64,000 nucleotides of DNA from Pohlia nutans (taxonomy: Eukaryota > Streptophyta > Bryopsida > Bryales > Mniaceae): positions 17,440,113 through 17,504,112 of the forward strand of contig CM040092.1 of the NCBI GenBank assembly GCA_022496805.1, read 5' to 3'. The notes under the pieces were generated by a model that did no database searches, had not been told where the DNA came from, and worked only from the letters and a program-made list of their open reading frames with translations. Of this stretch, positions 23,501 to 35,200 are shown piece after piece. The position numbers and the translations under genes were made by a program. The stretch's first letter is position 1. Each line of letters begins with the position of its first letter.

Positions 23501-23744
23501 GGTCCCTCGACACGGCATGCCCCCACGTGATGTTGCCCCACACCGCCGCCGCGCGGTTGTACTGGTAGAAGAAATGGTACCAGCCTTTGTAGTACATCGG
23601 CCCGTTGGGGTCGTTCATCCAGTTTTTGCGCGGCTGGAAATGGTACGCCGTCCGGTATGGCTGGTTGGCACTCTGCACGTCGGTGACCATCGCCAACACC
23701 ACTACCGCGGCTGCCAACAAGAAACCCAACCTGCTACGCGCCAT
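20559..23744 (-). CDS. Acid beta-fructofuranosidase (cell-wall-type invertase, GH32), one-base frameshift
   Basis: Hydrolyses sucrose to glucose and fructose, probably in the apoplast. Three exons: 23358-23744, 22081-22457 and 20559-21500, all GT-AG. About 568 residues if the frame is kept. The start [16 protein letters not shown] gives a signal peptide of about 25 residues; an in-frame upstream start would bury it. The catalytic aspartate lies in WMNDPNG (Asp45), the transition-state RDP follows at 168-170, and the acid/base glutamate is in WECPDF (about 226). Proline after EC is typical of cell-wall rather than vacuolar forms. HDYYSVGTY and the C-terminal beta-sandwich ([20 protein letters not shown]) are present. 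Exon 2 is 377 bp, one short of a multiple of three: the frame changes at about 22217-22222, where TGGAG stands for an expected TGGGAG. Both sides are otherwise intact, so this is a fresh mutation or a sequence error. NDPNG lies wholly in exon 1, without the DPNG mini-exon usual in flowering plants. Confidence 0.93.
22780..23010. mobile_element. TTAA element, subfamily B, in invertase intron 1
   Basis: Flanks TTAA (22776-22779) and TTAG (23011-23014). The ends CCCCTAAAGGACCAAGG and CTTGGTCCTTTAGGGA are inverses. The interior is the reverse complement of the typical copy at 16450-16680. It sits fully inside the intron between exons 1 and 2. Confidence 0.9.
23102..23328. mobile_element. TA-flanked MITE in invertase intron 1 (mariner-like)
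   Basis: About 227 bp with long inverted ends: AGGTAGGACTGTAGGAGCAC on the left, and on the right the inverse of AGGTAGGAACACCCAATTCC. Both arms then continue through caatgtacccaatgccgataatttcta. Flanked by TA, as in Tc1/mariner elements. Its right end is only about 29 bp from the exon 1 donor. A rearranged relative is at about 48167-48480. Confidence 0.8.
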
Positions 23745-24143
23745 GATTATCGAATCAACCCGAGTTTGGATCCAACTCCTGTTAAGGTAGAAGCACCAGA
23801 AACTGTTAGGTACCAATTGTGGTCACCTATAAAAGCATCTGTTTCAACTTCAGGAGTTCCCAATCTAGTTATCACAAGCATTAATTATGAATACCAAGTT
23901 AGCAATCTGATTGGACTAGAAATGAAAGACATCTACCGGTACACCTACTAACATCAATAGTGGTCTATGCATATTAAGTTTGAAAATTCATAACAAAATC
24001 ATACATTGTGAAAAAATTAATTAAAAATTGAGCTTGGTTATTAAACCCAAAGTTTTATGTGCTGCAATTTTTTATCATTGAAAATCAATGCTCCATGTAG
24101 GTTGAAATGCTTAAACTGACGGCAATTGTACCCCTTACCTTAA
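23745..24143. other. 5' flank of invertase
   Basis: Presumed promoter and 5' untranslated region of the invertase on the minus strand. No convincing core-promoter motif in the right orientation, and no other gene seen. Confidence 0.35.
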
Positions 24144-24723
24144 CCCCTAAACGTCAGAGCATCCAGAAAGTGGACGACTAACAGATTCAAACCCTTATCA
24201 CGTTCTCATCAATGTTTGGATGAAAGTCATCCAATTTTTTGGAGATTCTTCACCAAGTTGTTGTCTTATCTAACGGTTGGATTTAGTCATACTTGATTAC
24301 ATATTTTTCTAAAATTACAAATGTAGAAGTATGTCAAGTCGTTGACCAAGCCAAAATTGCATTGACTGTAGTTCAAAAGTGGCCTTGCAAAAATGAGGTC
24401 ATAGATTTAAGAAACACAAAAATTTCCAAGAATTACCACGTCTAAGAGTATCTCGTTTCAAATTCATTCCAAGAATTTTTACTCAAAAAATATTAAAATT
24501 TTGTTTGTAATCAAATTTAGATGGAACTTTTTATTTTAACTTTCAAATTTTATAATTAAATATTGGTGATAGTATTAGTGAATTGAACCGTACGGATGGA
24601 ATTCAAAATTCAAAATCTAGAACTTTCATTTGTATATCAAGTCCAAAATATTCTTCTAAATAGTAGTTTATGATGATTTTTCTCAAATTGTCGATTCCAG
24701 GGACACCCTGGTACGTTTAGGGG
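24144..24723. mobile_element. TTAA element, subfamily D, copy 3 (intact)
   Basis: 580 bp, flanked by TTAA at 24140-24143 and 24724-24727, ends CCCCTAAACGTCAGAGC and GGTACGTTTAGGGG. It aligns along its whole length with copies 1 and 2 and serves as the uninterrupted reference for the nested insertion in copy 2. Confidence 0.93.
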
Positions 24724-24727
24724 TTAA

Positions 24728-25399
24728 TGTGGATTTTTATCAAGGATTGTTCAAGAAGATTGTTCAAGAAGCTATAGACTTGCTGCATGCTAATGAAAAG
24801 ACCTAGCTGAACTTTGTAAGTAGAAGACGACCAGTGTACATAATTTAATACCGACAAGAACAGAACAGGAAAACGAAAATGTCGGAAGTCAGAAAGTGAT
24901 GAGCGAGCTGTACTTACCTTTGTGGAGTATGATATAGAATCCAGTTGAAGCCCAGATCTCAGTTACAACTCGATCAGTCTGAAAATGATGCCACTACTTC
25001 CTTCAGATCACATGCATGAATGTCCCGCTCCAGCTCTAGGTACAGTATATAATAGTGCATGATGATTTTATAGTAATTCTAGACGAGATCAATGAAATGC
25101 AAAAGAAAACGTAAAAGACAGACGAAAAGAAAATGTAAAAGCTAGTCAGTATAGTAGCATGAAATTCTCGCTCTATCAGAGTTCCATACCCAAGATTCCT
25201 GGAGATTGTTCGAATTCCGACGTAGTATTGAATTATCAGCCGGTGCACAAATGAAATCATGCATTATTACTTTTCAACACAACATTTGAATGTTATCTCT
25301 AAGGGAGTTGTTTTTGCCAATGACAGATTCTCTTTGTCTAGTACATTCAATTGCGTATTTAGTGTCTGGAGATAATTGATGTCTTTAAAAACAATTCGT
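24728..25399. other. Gene-free stretch
   Basis: No gene recognised. Short minus-strand frames (25036-25260 and 25267-25455) are not similar to anything I know, and the second runs into the next element. Confidence 0.35.
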
Positions 25400-25403
25400 T
25401 TAA

Positions 25404-25972
25404 CCCCTAACTGCCTAAGCGTCCATTTTTTGGACGATGTACAGATTTCATCCAAAATTTCTCATCCGTCATGCACTTTTTGCAATGTGGAATTTTTACT
25501 GTAGATTCTATGGGAAGTTAGCTTCATGCATATGTGATCCGATTAGAAAGGGGATGATTTGTGAAATTTTTATGCCTCGTTTCATGTTGTAGTGATTCAC
25601 CCAAAATTTTGAAGATCTCAGTGTAAAAGTGCTCTAAAAAAAAGTCAACTCATAAAATTAAACAAACAAAAAATTTCCAAAAATTAGTACACTTAGAGTA
25701 TTACATTTCAACCAATCACAATGAATTTCATCCGTAGATTGTCAATATCTTATTGGTAATTGAATTACAAAATAATTTTGAATTTCACATTTCAAATTTT
25801 ATACAAAATTATTGGTAATAGCAATCATAGATCTAACCATATAGATAGAATCTAAAATTCATAATGTACAACTTTTATTCATACATCAAGTTCAAATATC
25901 TCTCTAAGTTGCATTTTATAATGCATCTTTGCAAAACTGCCGAATTTGGAGAGGGCTCTAGGCATTTAGGAG
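25404..25972. mobile_element. TTAA element, subfamily A, copy 3
   Basis: 569 bp, flanked by TTAA at 25400-25403 and 25973-25976, ends CCCCTAACTGCCTAAGCG and CTAGGCATTTAGGAG. Its right TTAA is also the left TTAA of the next element, so the two are joined by a single target site. Confidence 0.9.
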
Positions 25973-25976
25973 TTAA

Positions 25977-26290
25977 CTCCTAACTCCCTAACTAGCCGTT
26001 TGTTGACTGATGTACAGAATTGAAGTTGGTTTTCTCATACGTCATGCACTTTTAGCAAGTAAAAAAGAATACTACAAAATTCTATAGCAAGATAGCTTCA
26101 TGCACGTGTGATACGATTAGAAAGGGGATGATTTGTGAAAATGTTATGCCTCATTTCATGTTGCACTGATTCACCAAAAATTTCAAAGATTTTAGTCTAA
26201 ATGTGTTGTTGAAAAAATAAACTCTTAAATTATGCAATCAAAAAATCTCGAAAAATCACTACACTTAGAGTTTTACATTTCAACCACATT
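25977..26290. mobile_element. TTAA element, subfamily A, copy 4, right part lost
   Basis: Starts CTCCTAACTCCCTAACTAG directly after the shared TTAA (25973-25976) and follows subfamily A through gattagaaaggggatgattt and cactacacttagagttttac. Similarity stops near 26290 and no right terminus is present. Confidence 0.8.
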
Positions 26291-26865
26291 CAATATGACG
26301 TTTTAATGTTAATTCTATGGGAGTATTTTTACTATTGAGATACTCTTTGACAATAATCAATTAGTTTATGATATAGGATAGACTCTTCACACTTCTGACT
26401 TCTTATACCTAATAACCTGGCTAAAACTCAATCTATAATTCTATCTACTATTCTAGAAATATGTAGCCTACTCATGACACTTAAACGATAAGATTAATTA
26501 AATGCAGCTAAAACTCAAAATTGACATCGTAGGAACCTAGCCCAATATTGAAATTATCCCATTTAGGCCACTTAATTGGTCCTTTAGGAGTAAAATACAC
26601 GACTTATAGGAGGTCAAAGGATATACACAATATAAAAACTAGAGTAAGAATTAACCCTTTAACATTCAAATCCACCAACGATTTCAAAGATGTGCTATAA
26701 AATGTTTGATGAATCACAAAAATGGAGTTGATATATATAGAAAAGTTGTAAATCACAATGTGTAGATCACATCTGTATGGTTGGATTTAACAAAAAAATA
26801 TTAATAATTTTTAATCAATTTTGCAAGGTTTTCTTTTGAAATTTACTTCCAAATTCCAAATTTTT

Positions 26866-26867
<2 letters not shown>

Positions 26868-26926
<59 letters not shown>
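26868..26926. repeat. (AT)n microsatellite
   Basis: About 29 uninterrupted AT dinucleotides inside the left arm of the 4.6 kb element. The right arm has no such expansion at the matching place. Confidence 0.95.
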
Positions 26927-26932
<6 letters not shown>

Positions 26933-27030
26933 TAAAATAAAACAAATTTGGAATAATATGCACTATAAGATGGTATAATTTCCATTATTTGATTCTACTT
27001 GTTTTGGAAAATCATTGTTAAAGTCTCACT

Positions 27031-28005
27031 TTGGAATTAAGAATGAAACTTGACAGAAACCAATTTTGTCATTTAAAGAAAATCAAAATATCTTATTTTG
27101 AAGATCCATACCATACAAATGGTAGTCAATTAGCACAAGAACCAAGGAAATTTTGGATGGATGAAAAAACTATACACGATGTAGTCAAGAGATGGCATAC
27201 AATTTGTTCATCGTCATTATATGAACGCAAGCGCGTCAAAGGGATAACCCCTAAACGTCCTCACTCCTCTCCAAATTCGGCAGTTTTGCAAAGATGCATC
27301 ATAAAATGCAACCTAGAAGGATATTTTGAACTTGATGTATAAATAAAAGTTGTACGTTATAAATTTTAGATTCTATCCATACAATTAGATTTGCGATTGC
27401 TATCACCAATATTTTGTATAGAATTTGAAACCTCAAATTCAAAATTCTTTTGTAATTTGCTTACAAATAAGATTTTGACAAATTGTACATGAAATTTGTT
27501 GTGATCGGTTGAAATATAACACTCTAAGTGTAGTGATTTTTGGAGACTTTTTGGTTGCTTAATTTTATGAGTTGACTTTTTAAAAGCACTTTTACACTAA
27601 AATCTTCAAAATTTTAGGTGAATCACTACGACATGAAATGAGGCATAAAAATTTCATAGATCATCCATTTTCTAATGGGATCACACATGCATGAAGCTAA
27701 CTTCCCATAAAATATATAGTAAAAAGACCACACTACAAAAAGTCAATGATGGATGAGAAAATTGTGTTTGATGTACATCGTCCACTTTCTAGACGGTTGG
27801 ACGTTTAGGGGTTACTGTGAGACTAGTGCCTCTGTATTCTTGCTTTTGTACTTCTTTGAAGGCTGAGACATTTTTATCAGTCATAGGGTATGTTGATATT
27901 CTAATTTACTCGGAGGTGAAATCTATCTGCACGGTAGATTTCAGCTTGGAGTGCAATTGGAGTATCCAAATACCTGACGTTGTGGTCAGATTCGTTAAAA
28001 AATAA
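27031..28005 (+). other. Open-frame fragments inside the 4.6 kb element
   Basis: One frame starts at 27031 and reads ISYFEDPYHTNGSQLAQEP, then RKFWMDEKTIHDVVKRWHTI, then SLYERKRVKG, where it is cut by the subfamily A insertion (27248-27811). Beyond the insertion another open frame runs 27817-28005 (VPLYSCFCTSLKAETFLSV onwards). Part of the first frame lies in the inverted arm and so is probably not protein-coding in origin. I recognise no family. It might be a decayed captured exon or a transposase scrap. Confidence 0.25.
27248..27811. mobile_element. TTAA element, subfamily A, copy 5
   Basis: 564 bp with ends CCCCTAAACGTCCTCACTCC and GGACGTTTAGGGG, flanked by ATAA and TTAC (each one change from TTAA). 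It lies inside the 4.6 kb element, in the opposite orientation to copy 6. Confidence 0.88.
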
Positions 28006-28011
28006 TTCAAA

Positions 28012-29104
28012 AAATCATTTAAACTGGCATGTACTAAAATTTTCAAAAATTATAAGGTGGTATAATTAAATAGTAAGTGAGAAATATGAATGAAAATAAT
28101 ATAAACTCATAAAAATTCAAGATTTTTTCAAACGACCTATTCAAGTACAAATTACAACACTTTCCATAAAAAACTCGTCACAAATTAGAAAAGGAAGAGA
28201 ATGAAATCTTCTTCTCCTATATCAATGTCCATTTTTTTAAATAATTAAATGCTCAATGAGGTGTAACAAATAGAGCCTAAGATCAAAAGTCATGGTGAAA
28301 TATTTGATATCACAATAAATGAAATTTGAAGAAAATGTTTTAGTTAATGAATGAAAAGTAACCTTAAAAATAATTCACTTCGTATTGGGCCCAATGAATC
28401 TAACTTGAGGATGCGGTACTTAGTGGATATGGATTTTATGCATGGGGTCATGGGTGTTTGGAGGTTTCTACATCATTGTAGCAAAAAATCGAGTCTTAGA
28501 GATTCTATAGAATGTTATGTACATTTCATGGTTGTCATAATTGGATTGAATTAGAATTGGTTTTTTTTTTTTTGTTGTTGTTTTTTTTTTTTTTAGGCAT
28601 ACATAGTCTACAATTCAAAAATTCATGAAATTTTTTGAAGTTAAATAGGAATACTCTATTATTACAAAAAAAATTACACTAAAAGACCATAGCGTAACAT
28701 GATAGCAGCTTTGGCACCCATAGAGTTCCAGTAAACTTTCCCAGTATATTGTTCAAATACCATTCAAACAAATGTTATTTATATTTTGTTACGTTTAATG
28801 GGCTTTTAATAAAAGTTGATGGTTGTGTTTTGTAATTTCAATCAGGATGAATCTTGAATGAGTGTATACCAACATTTGAAGAGGTGTTTCAAGAACATGT
28901 CCAAGACTAAGCAAATGATACGGCCAACAAACAATAATACTATTTGGGTTGAGGTTTTTTTCAAATTGAGTAACAAATTGTATACTAAAACTTTTGTGCT
29001 CACACTTTTAGATTTTATTCACATATGACCGTTCTATAACTCTTTTGACGAAAATGATCTAAACTGCTGAGTCGGTTTTGTAAGTCATTAGTGTAATCCT
29101 AAAA
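28012..29104. other. Interior of the 4.6 kb element, no gene recognised
   Basis: AT-rich DNA with a T-rich tract at 28560-28594. A plus-strand frame at 28351-28554 (MKSNLKNNSLRIGPNES start) has no recognisable domain. Confidence 0.3.
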
Positions 29105-30766
29105 CAAAAGTTGTGTTTGAATAAGGTACCATGTGTTTTGCTTTAATGTATTCTTATTTGTTCACTCTAACTAGTTATAAGATGTGGAAGAGCTTGGTGG
29201 CCTCTCATTATTAAGTGCATAAGAGCTTTAAATTCATGAAAAAACTAATTTAGACATCGAGAAAGATGGCTACACTAGATTTCCATGAGTTTGAAAACCA
29301 CCAAGCTCTTACACACTTAACTCCTAACTGCATGAGCATTCATTTTTTGGACGATGTATAGATTTCATCCATAATTTCTCATCCGTCATGCACTTTTGTA
29401 GTGTGGAATTTTTATCGTAGATTCTATGGGAAGTTAGCTTCATGCATATGTGATCCGATTAGAAAGGGATGATTTATAAAAAAATTATGCCTCATTTCAT
29501 GTTGTAGTGATTCACCCAAAATTTTGAAGATTTCAGTGTAAAAGTGCTCTAAAAAAAATCAACTCATAAAATTAAGCAACCAAAAATCTCCGAAAATCAC
29601 TACACTTAGAGTATTACATTTCAACCAATCACAACAAATTTCATGTACAAATTGTCAATAACTCATTCGTAATTGAATTACAAAATAATTTTGAATTTCA
29701 CGTTTCAAATTTTATACAAAATCATTGGTAATAGAAGTCATAGATCTAACCGTATGGATAGAATCTAAAATTCATAATGTACAACTTTTATTCATATATC
29801 AAGTTCAAAATATCCCTCTAGGTTACATCTTATAATGCATCTTTGCAAAACTGCTGAATTTGGAGAGGGCTCTAAGCATTTAGGGGTTACTAGGCTAATA
29901 ATGAGAGACCACCAAGCTCTTCCATACCTTATAACTATTTAGATTGAACAAAGAAGAGTATATTAAAGCAAAACACATGGTATCTTATTCAAACACAAGT
30001 TTTATTTTAGAATAATTCTATTGGAGTTATCCTAAAAGAGAAGTTGTGTTTGAACAAGATACCATGTGTTTACTTTAATATACTCTTATTTGTTTACTTT
30101 AAATAATTATAAGATATAGAAGAGCTTAGTGGCCTCTCAATTATTAGGTGTGAAAGAGCTTGGTGGTCTTCAAACTCATGCACAACTAGTTTAGTCCTCT
30201 TTTTTGAGGGCTAAATTAGTTGTGTATGAGTTTGAAGACCACCAAGCTTTTAGACACCTACTAATGAGAGACCACTAAGCTCTTCCATACCTTATAACTA
30301 TTTAGAGTGAAAAAATAAGAGTATATTAAAGCAAAACACATGGTATCTTGTTCAAACACAACTTCTCTTTTAGGATAACTCTATTGTATCAAAAATTTAT
30401 GTACTAGAGTTATCCTAAAGTCAAGTGGTGTTTGAGTAAGATACCATGTGTTTTGATTTAATGTACTCTTATTTGTGCACTCTAAATAGTTATGAAGTTT
30501 GAAAGAGCTTGGTGGTCTCTCACTTTTAGGTGTGTAAGAGCTTGGTGGTCTTCAAACTCATGGTAAACTAGTTTAGCCGTCTTTTTTGACGGCTAAACTA
30601 GTTGTGCATGAGTTTGAAGACCACCGAGCTCTTACACACCTAATAATGAGAAGCCACTAAGCTCTTCTACATCTTTGAACTATTTAAAGTGAACAAATAA
30701 GTGTATATTAAAGCAAAACACATGGTATCTTGTTCAAACACAACTTCTCTTTTAGGATAACTCAAC
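29105..30766. repeat. Alternating palindromic array (six arms, three hairpins)
   Basis: A unit of about 160-190 bp occurs six times in alternating orientation: forward about 29105-29260, reverse 29285-30015 (split by an inserted element), forward 30040-30195, reverse 30205-30390, forward 30405-30575, reverse 30590-30766. Unit landmarks are gtgtttgaacaagataccatgtg, tactcttatttg, gaagagcttggtgg and cttcaaactcatg, written here as short separate phrases. The junction at 30566-30603 is a perfect 16 bp stem (aactagtttagccgtc) with a six-T loop. The opposite junction type (gagttatcctaaa against its inverse) lies near 30370-30420. Confidence 0.85.
29321..29886. mobile_element. TTAA element, subfamily A, copy 6
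   Basis: 566 bp, ends CTCCTAACTGCATGAGC and TAAGCATTTAGGGG, flanked by TTAA (29317-29320) and TTAC. It is inserted into one arm of the palindromic array; the other arms show the array sequence without it. Confidence 0.88.
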
Positions 30767-31303
30767 TATCTCATGAACTTCAAACATGTGGAATCACTAC
30801 TAGGAAATCCTATGACCGAATCAACCGTAAAATGTTGATCGCGGCACTGAATGGCGGATTTAGTGTTCAAGGAAAATTGATGTCTTTTACCACAATTAAT
30901 AAGATATTAAATAAGATATTATGATTTTTTGAAAAACAACACAATTGGTTTATGTCAAGTTTCATTCTAAGTTCAAAAAGTGAGACCGTAAACATGATTT
31001 TCCAAAATAAGTAGAATCAAATAATGGAAACCGTACCATCTCCTAGTTCATGTTATTCCAATTTCATTACAATATTTTAAAAGAAAATTGTGTTAATTTG
31101 GGATTTTTAATTTAATTTCAAGAGAAAACCTTGCAAAATTAATTAAAATATATTAATAAAAAATATGATGAATCCAACCAAACAGATGTGATCTACAAAT
31201 TGACATTTACAACTTTCCTTTGTACATCAATCCCATTTTTGTTTTTCATCATTTTATAACAAATCTCTGAAAAGAGTGTTTCATCGGGACGTTAAAGGGT
31301 TAA

Positions 31304-32221
31304 TGGCTAATTCAACACTAATTTACCAAGTTTTTTTTCATTTCAGCACTCCAAACATTTCTCAAAATTCCTATTTTGAATTAATTTGTGTTGAGCGAAC
31401 TATGAACCTACAATAGACTTGTCTAGTATTTGATACCAACAACACGGTACAGTGATCAACTTAGTTCAACATGGTGAATCAACCAACATTTTTGAGAATC
31501 TTCAAAAAATGTCAAAAATGTGACATTTTTTGACCGATTCTCATAATATGACATTTTTTGACTGATTCTCATTTTTGACTGTGCATTTTGGTTTTTTACT
31601 GAATCAACCAACATTAATTTATAATTATATGGGAGACAAAGCCACAGAAAAACTGGGGATTATACACTTTGTCTCCTTTGAATTTTTTATTATTTCTTTT
31701 GCAAATCCATTGTTTAGAAACTACTAACTATTACATGGGATGGTTCTCAATTCTCACACTACGGAAAGAATGTTATGACAGAAGGTGCAACTACTAGCTC
31801 TCCGGAGCAGTTACCTTAATGACTCATGCATGGAACTACACAAGAAAGAAACTCATACCGGTATCTGCCAAATGAACTTCATTAAGTATATCAATGCATA
31901 AACGGTACGAAACCTATTTTTGAACAACGAAAAGTTAGCTTGAAAATAATAGCAAGTAACCCAGTGCAAGCTTCAGACTCGAGAGTATCGTTACCTCCCT
32001 CAGTCAAAAAACAAAATCGGTTGACGACGTACATAAGGACTACGTATCTGTGGGCTGGAAAGCGGATCATCTACATGCACAGTGAAGTTCGCACTGATGA
32101 AGTAGATGAGCATGCTGCTCATTGTTCTCAAAAATTAGATCAGATCTGACCAATACAAAAAGTAACTACTCGTGACGCAAAATTATAGATCAAGGCAACA
32201 CTAAATACAACCTCATATTGG
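31304..32221. other. Gene-free stretch, includes 3' flank of HAT1
   Basis: No gene recognised. Near 31495-31575 a short phrase (tgacattttttgac with gattctcat) is repeated. The portion nearest 32221 is probably the HAT1 3' untranslated region. Confidence 0.35.
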
Positions 32222-35200
32222 TTACACGTCCTTCACCTTCACAGAGATGCCAAGCTTTTTACACCTTACAGACACCTTGTCGGCCACCGCTTGCAGCTCG
32301 ACCTCTCGTTCTTCTAGAAGCTCTTGAAGGGCCTGCAACTTCTTCTCTTCATCACTAGCATCGAGGACATCACCAATCATCTTTGGATCAGAACTGCTGG
32401 CGTCCGGTTGTTGTGCACGCATCATAGTGAACGTTTTATCAATATTATAATCATTGACTGTGTCGATTATCTGCTTCCCATGACCAACATCTTCATCTTT
32501 CTTTGAAAAAATCTCAGCATGGAGCCTCTTCACAAGAAGCTCCCTGAATGCCTCCTGTATGGCCATCTCGGATGAATCTAACTGCAGAAACAGCAGAGAC
32601 TCCCAGCATCGTTTCATTTGCCCCTTGTTGATCTTCAATGCCTTCCTAGCTTCCTCTATCAACGCTGATGGCGGCACCAGTATGGTCTTATAACCCCTAT
32701 CAATAATAATATTGGACTTCGACATGTTAGATGATTTATTGTTGGCCTTGGTAAAAGGGCTGGAAGAATCAGGAACCGAGTCCTGTCCTGAAGTAGTTGC
32801 AATCTCCATTTCACTGTTTGCCATGTTGCAAAATCTGGCTACACACAAGGAGAGAGCTGCGACAGCGGGAGGAAACTGAAGAAGGCGTTGTACATCCATG
32901 CAGTCACGCAGCTCCTGCAAGCTATCTGAGGGATCCTCGAAGGTGATATCAAAGCAATTGCGTTCCATAGCTGTTCTGTGGATTGTCTCCAACATCCTAT
33001 ATCCATATCCTTGTCCCTGATAAGGAGGGAGAACCAGAATCTGTTCATACAAAGATGGGAAAATTAAGGCACGATTAAAAGTTTACTAAAACGTACAATA
33101 AGCATAATAATACAAAAACATTGGGATTCAAGTTCAACTCTTCTGCAAATCATAAACTTCAAGCCTGGAACAATCGTAACTTAGGACACAATACATCCTT
33201 CCAATCGTAAGTTTGGATATAAGAGAGCTGATCCATGGGGTATGATTGCATACCTGGCTAACCCTCAACCTTGTGCTTTCGGGATAGCTGTAGAAGCGAT
33301 AGACAGTGCAAAATCCAGTAACTACAATCTCTGGACCTTCTCCTTCCAGTGATACATAAATTTCCCACCGAGGATCATCACTTTCAATAGGCAGCCCACC
33401 TGCATGCGCCAAAGCTCAACTCAGATGACAGGACAGATGCATGTGCAGTTCTTAAGAGATGCTGCTAACTTAAAACTAAATAGCTTGACGTTAAGCAAGG
33501 CCCTTATTCCAGTAAACAAAAATTTATAAATCAAATATGTACATGCAACTCACCCTCAATAAACAAGGAGATCAGAGGTATCAGGCATGTGTAAAACTTC
33601 CTCACTCGAGCATCGTTAAGCTCTAAGCGCACAATCTGGAAGCTCAGAATAAAAGGAAATGAGCACAACATGATTATTAAATTGGTGAAATAACAAAGGT
33701 TGAATGCATTTGGAAAGAGTAAGGAATTTTCCTATTTCAACGTCATGAACAATACCATTCGCCTTTAAGTGTATCAACAACATCCACTTAGATTTCAGTA
33801 GCAATGTCATAATTCAGAAGATGTCAGCATACCAGGTTGTGATTCTCTTCTCACCATACAAAGTAAGTTATACTGCTACATAACATAATCGATTTCCCGA
33901 ACTCAGTATATTTCGCCCGCAAATAATAAGCACGCACAAACTTCCAACTAATTTGTAACAGTATTGAAAACAAATTAAGCACCCTACAACAAAAGGTTCA
34001 AGAAAGACTGATCGGTATCTACCACTACACCATCTCAATACCGTCATGCATGCAGGAAGGGAAAAAAACGACGGTCGCACATTTAGACCTACCTGACGCA
34101 ATTTGCCATTTGCCGAGTTCCCCTCGCCATCTCCTCTCCAGGAATCAACAACAGTTCCCTCCTCCTTGAGCACTCGTCTGTCGTGGCCACCCATCCACAC
34201 AGTTGGCAAGCACTTACAAAGAACGACCTCAGATTTCACCCAGCTATTCTTCAACCCAAAATAAATCTATTTGGAAACATATGTTGAAAGCAAGAGGTAA
34301 AGAGACCCGTTCACTTACAAGAAAGAATCCGTAGACTGCGGTATGAGTTCAAGAAAAGCTTCCCGATTGTCAATCAGTGCCTCACCGAAAATTTCCTGGA
34401 CCATCACCATGCACGCAGAATTCTTTTTGAAAAATACTCAAGTAATGTTTAATTAACCAAAAACCCAACAAATATTCCAATTCTTGTAAAAATATTAATA
34501 CTGCAAACGTTGACAATATATCGGTATGATGCAAAGGAGTTACCTTCATTTTTGCTGGCAGATTTGCAATCGGATTGCCAGGCCCTCCATCCTGAAGACA
34601 GCCACATGGACAATTAATCAGCAACATCAAGCTGGTAACATTCAGAAAATAAGACAACTCGTCTGTGCTAGTTACATTTAGATCACAATCATGAATATAC
34701 TGCAGATAAGTTTCAAATGTGCACATTGCTTGATAGTTTGTAGCTTGCTAAAAACCCCTTACGTATTTCACTTAATTTCCACATTCAAACCATTAGCTTA
34801 GTCAGCTCACAGGTACAGAAACTCAAAATTAAACCACGAGTGAGACATACCCGAAGTTTCACGTCGTAGTGAATATTAGCATGCGCATAGAAGGAAACAG
34901 CGTGAAGCCACACATCTATCTGCAGGCATCAAGTTTCGTTAAAGCCTGCATCACTGGAAAAGAAGTAAAAAAAAGAATGTAAAAGTCCAAGCAACGCTGG
35001 AAGAGGAAGAGTTGGGAGATAAAAGACCTTCAACCCTTTGTATCCGTATATTTTCCCTTCTTCCCCAAAAAATCGTTCCGTGAACTCAGGAGGGAATGAA
35101 AGCTCATCTTCGTCTCCATGAAGATCTTTGGCAGTTCTAACTGCATTGCATCAAGCACAAGCCCAAAAATCAATTACGACTGTAACAACCAATTCTAATG

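Larger units (their letters stand above)
26655..31299. mobile_element. 4.6 kb TTAA-flanked element with about 400 bp inverted ends
   Basis: Flanked by TTAA at 26651-26654 and 31300-31303. Ends CCCTTTAACATTCAAATCC and, inverted, CCCTTTAACGTCCCGATG. The inverted similarity continues inward for about 400 bp: left arm about 26655-27100, right arm about 30911-31299. Shared phrases include gtagatcacatctgt, ggttggatt, attttgcaaggttttct, gattctactt and gaatgaaacttgaca. The arm sequence is a distant relative of subfamily A (aaagatg..tataaaatg, then aaagttgta). The interior holds two later subfamily A insertions, open-frame fragments without known function, and a palindromic array. No recognisable transposase. 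It may be a long founder-type copy, or a composite grown by insertions. Confidence 0.75.

Noticed and set aside
23745..23816. Upstream in-frame start for the invertase
   Set aside because: It would place 24 extra residues before the signal peptide; the ATG at 23744 puts the hydrophobic signal at the N-terminus as expected.
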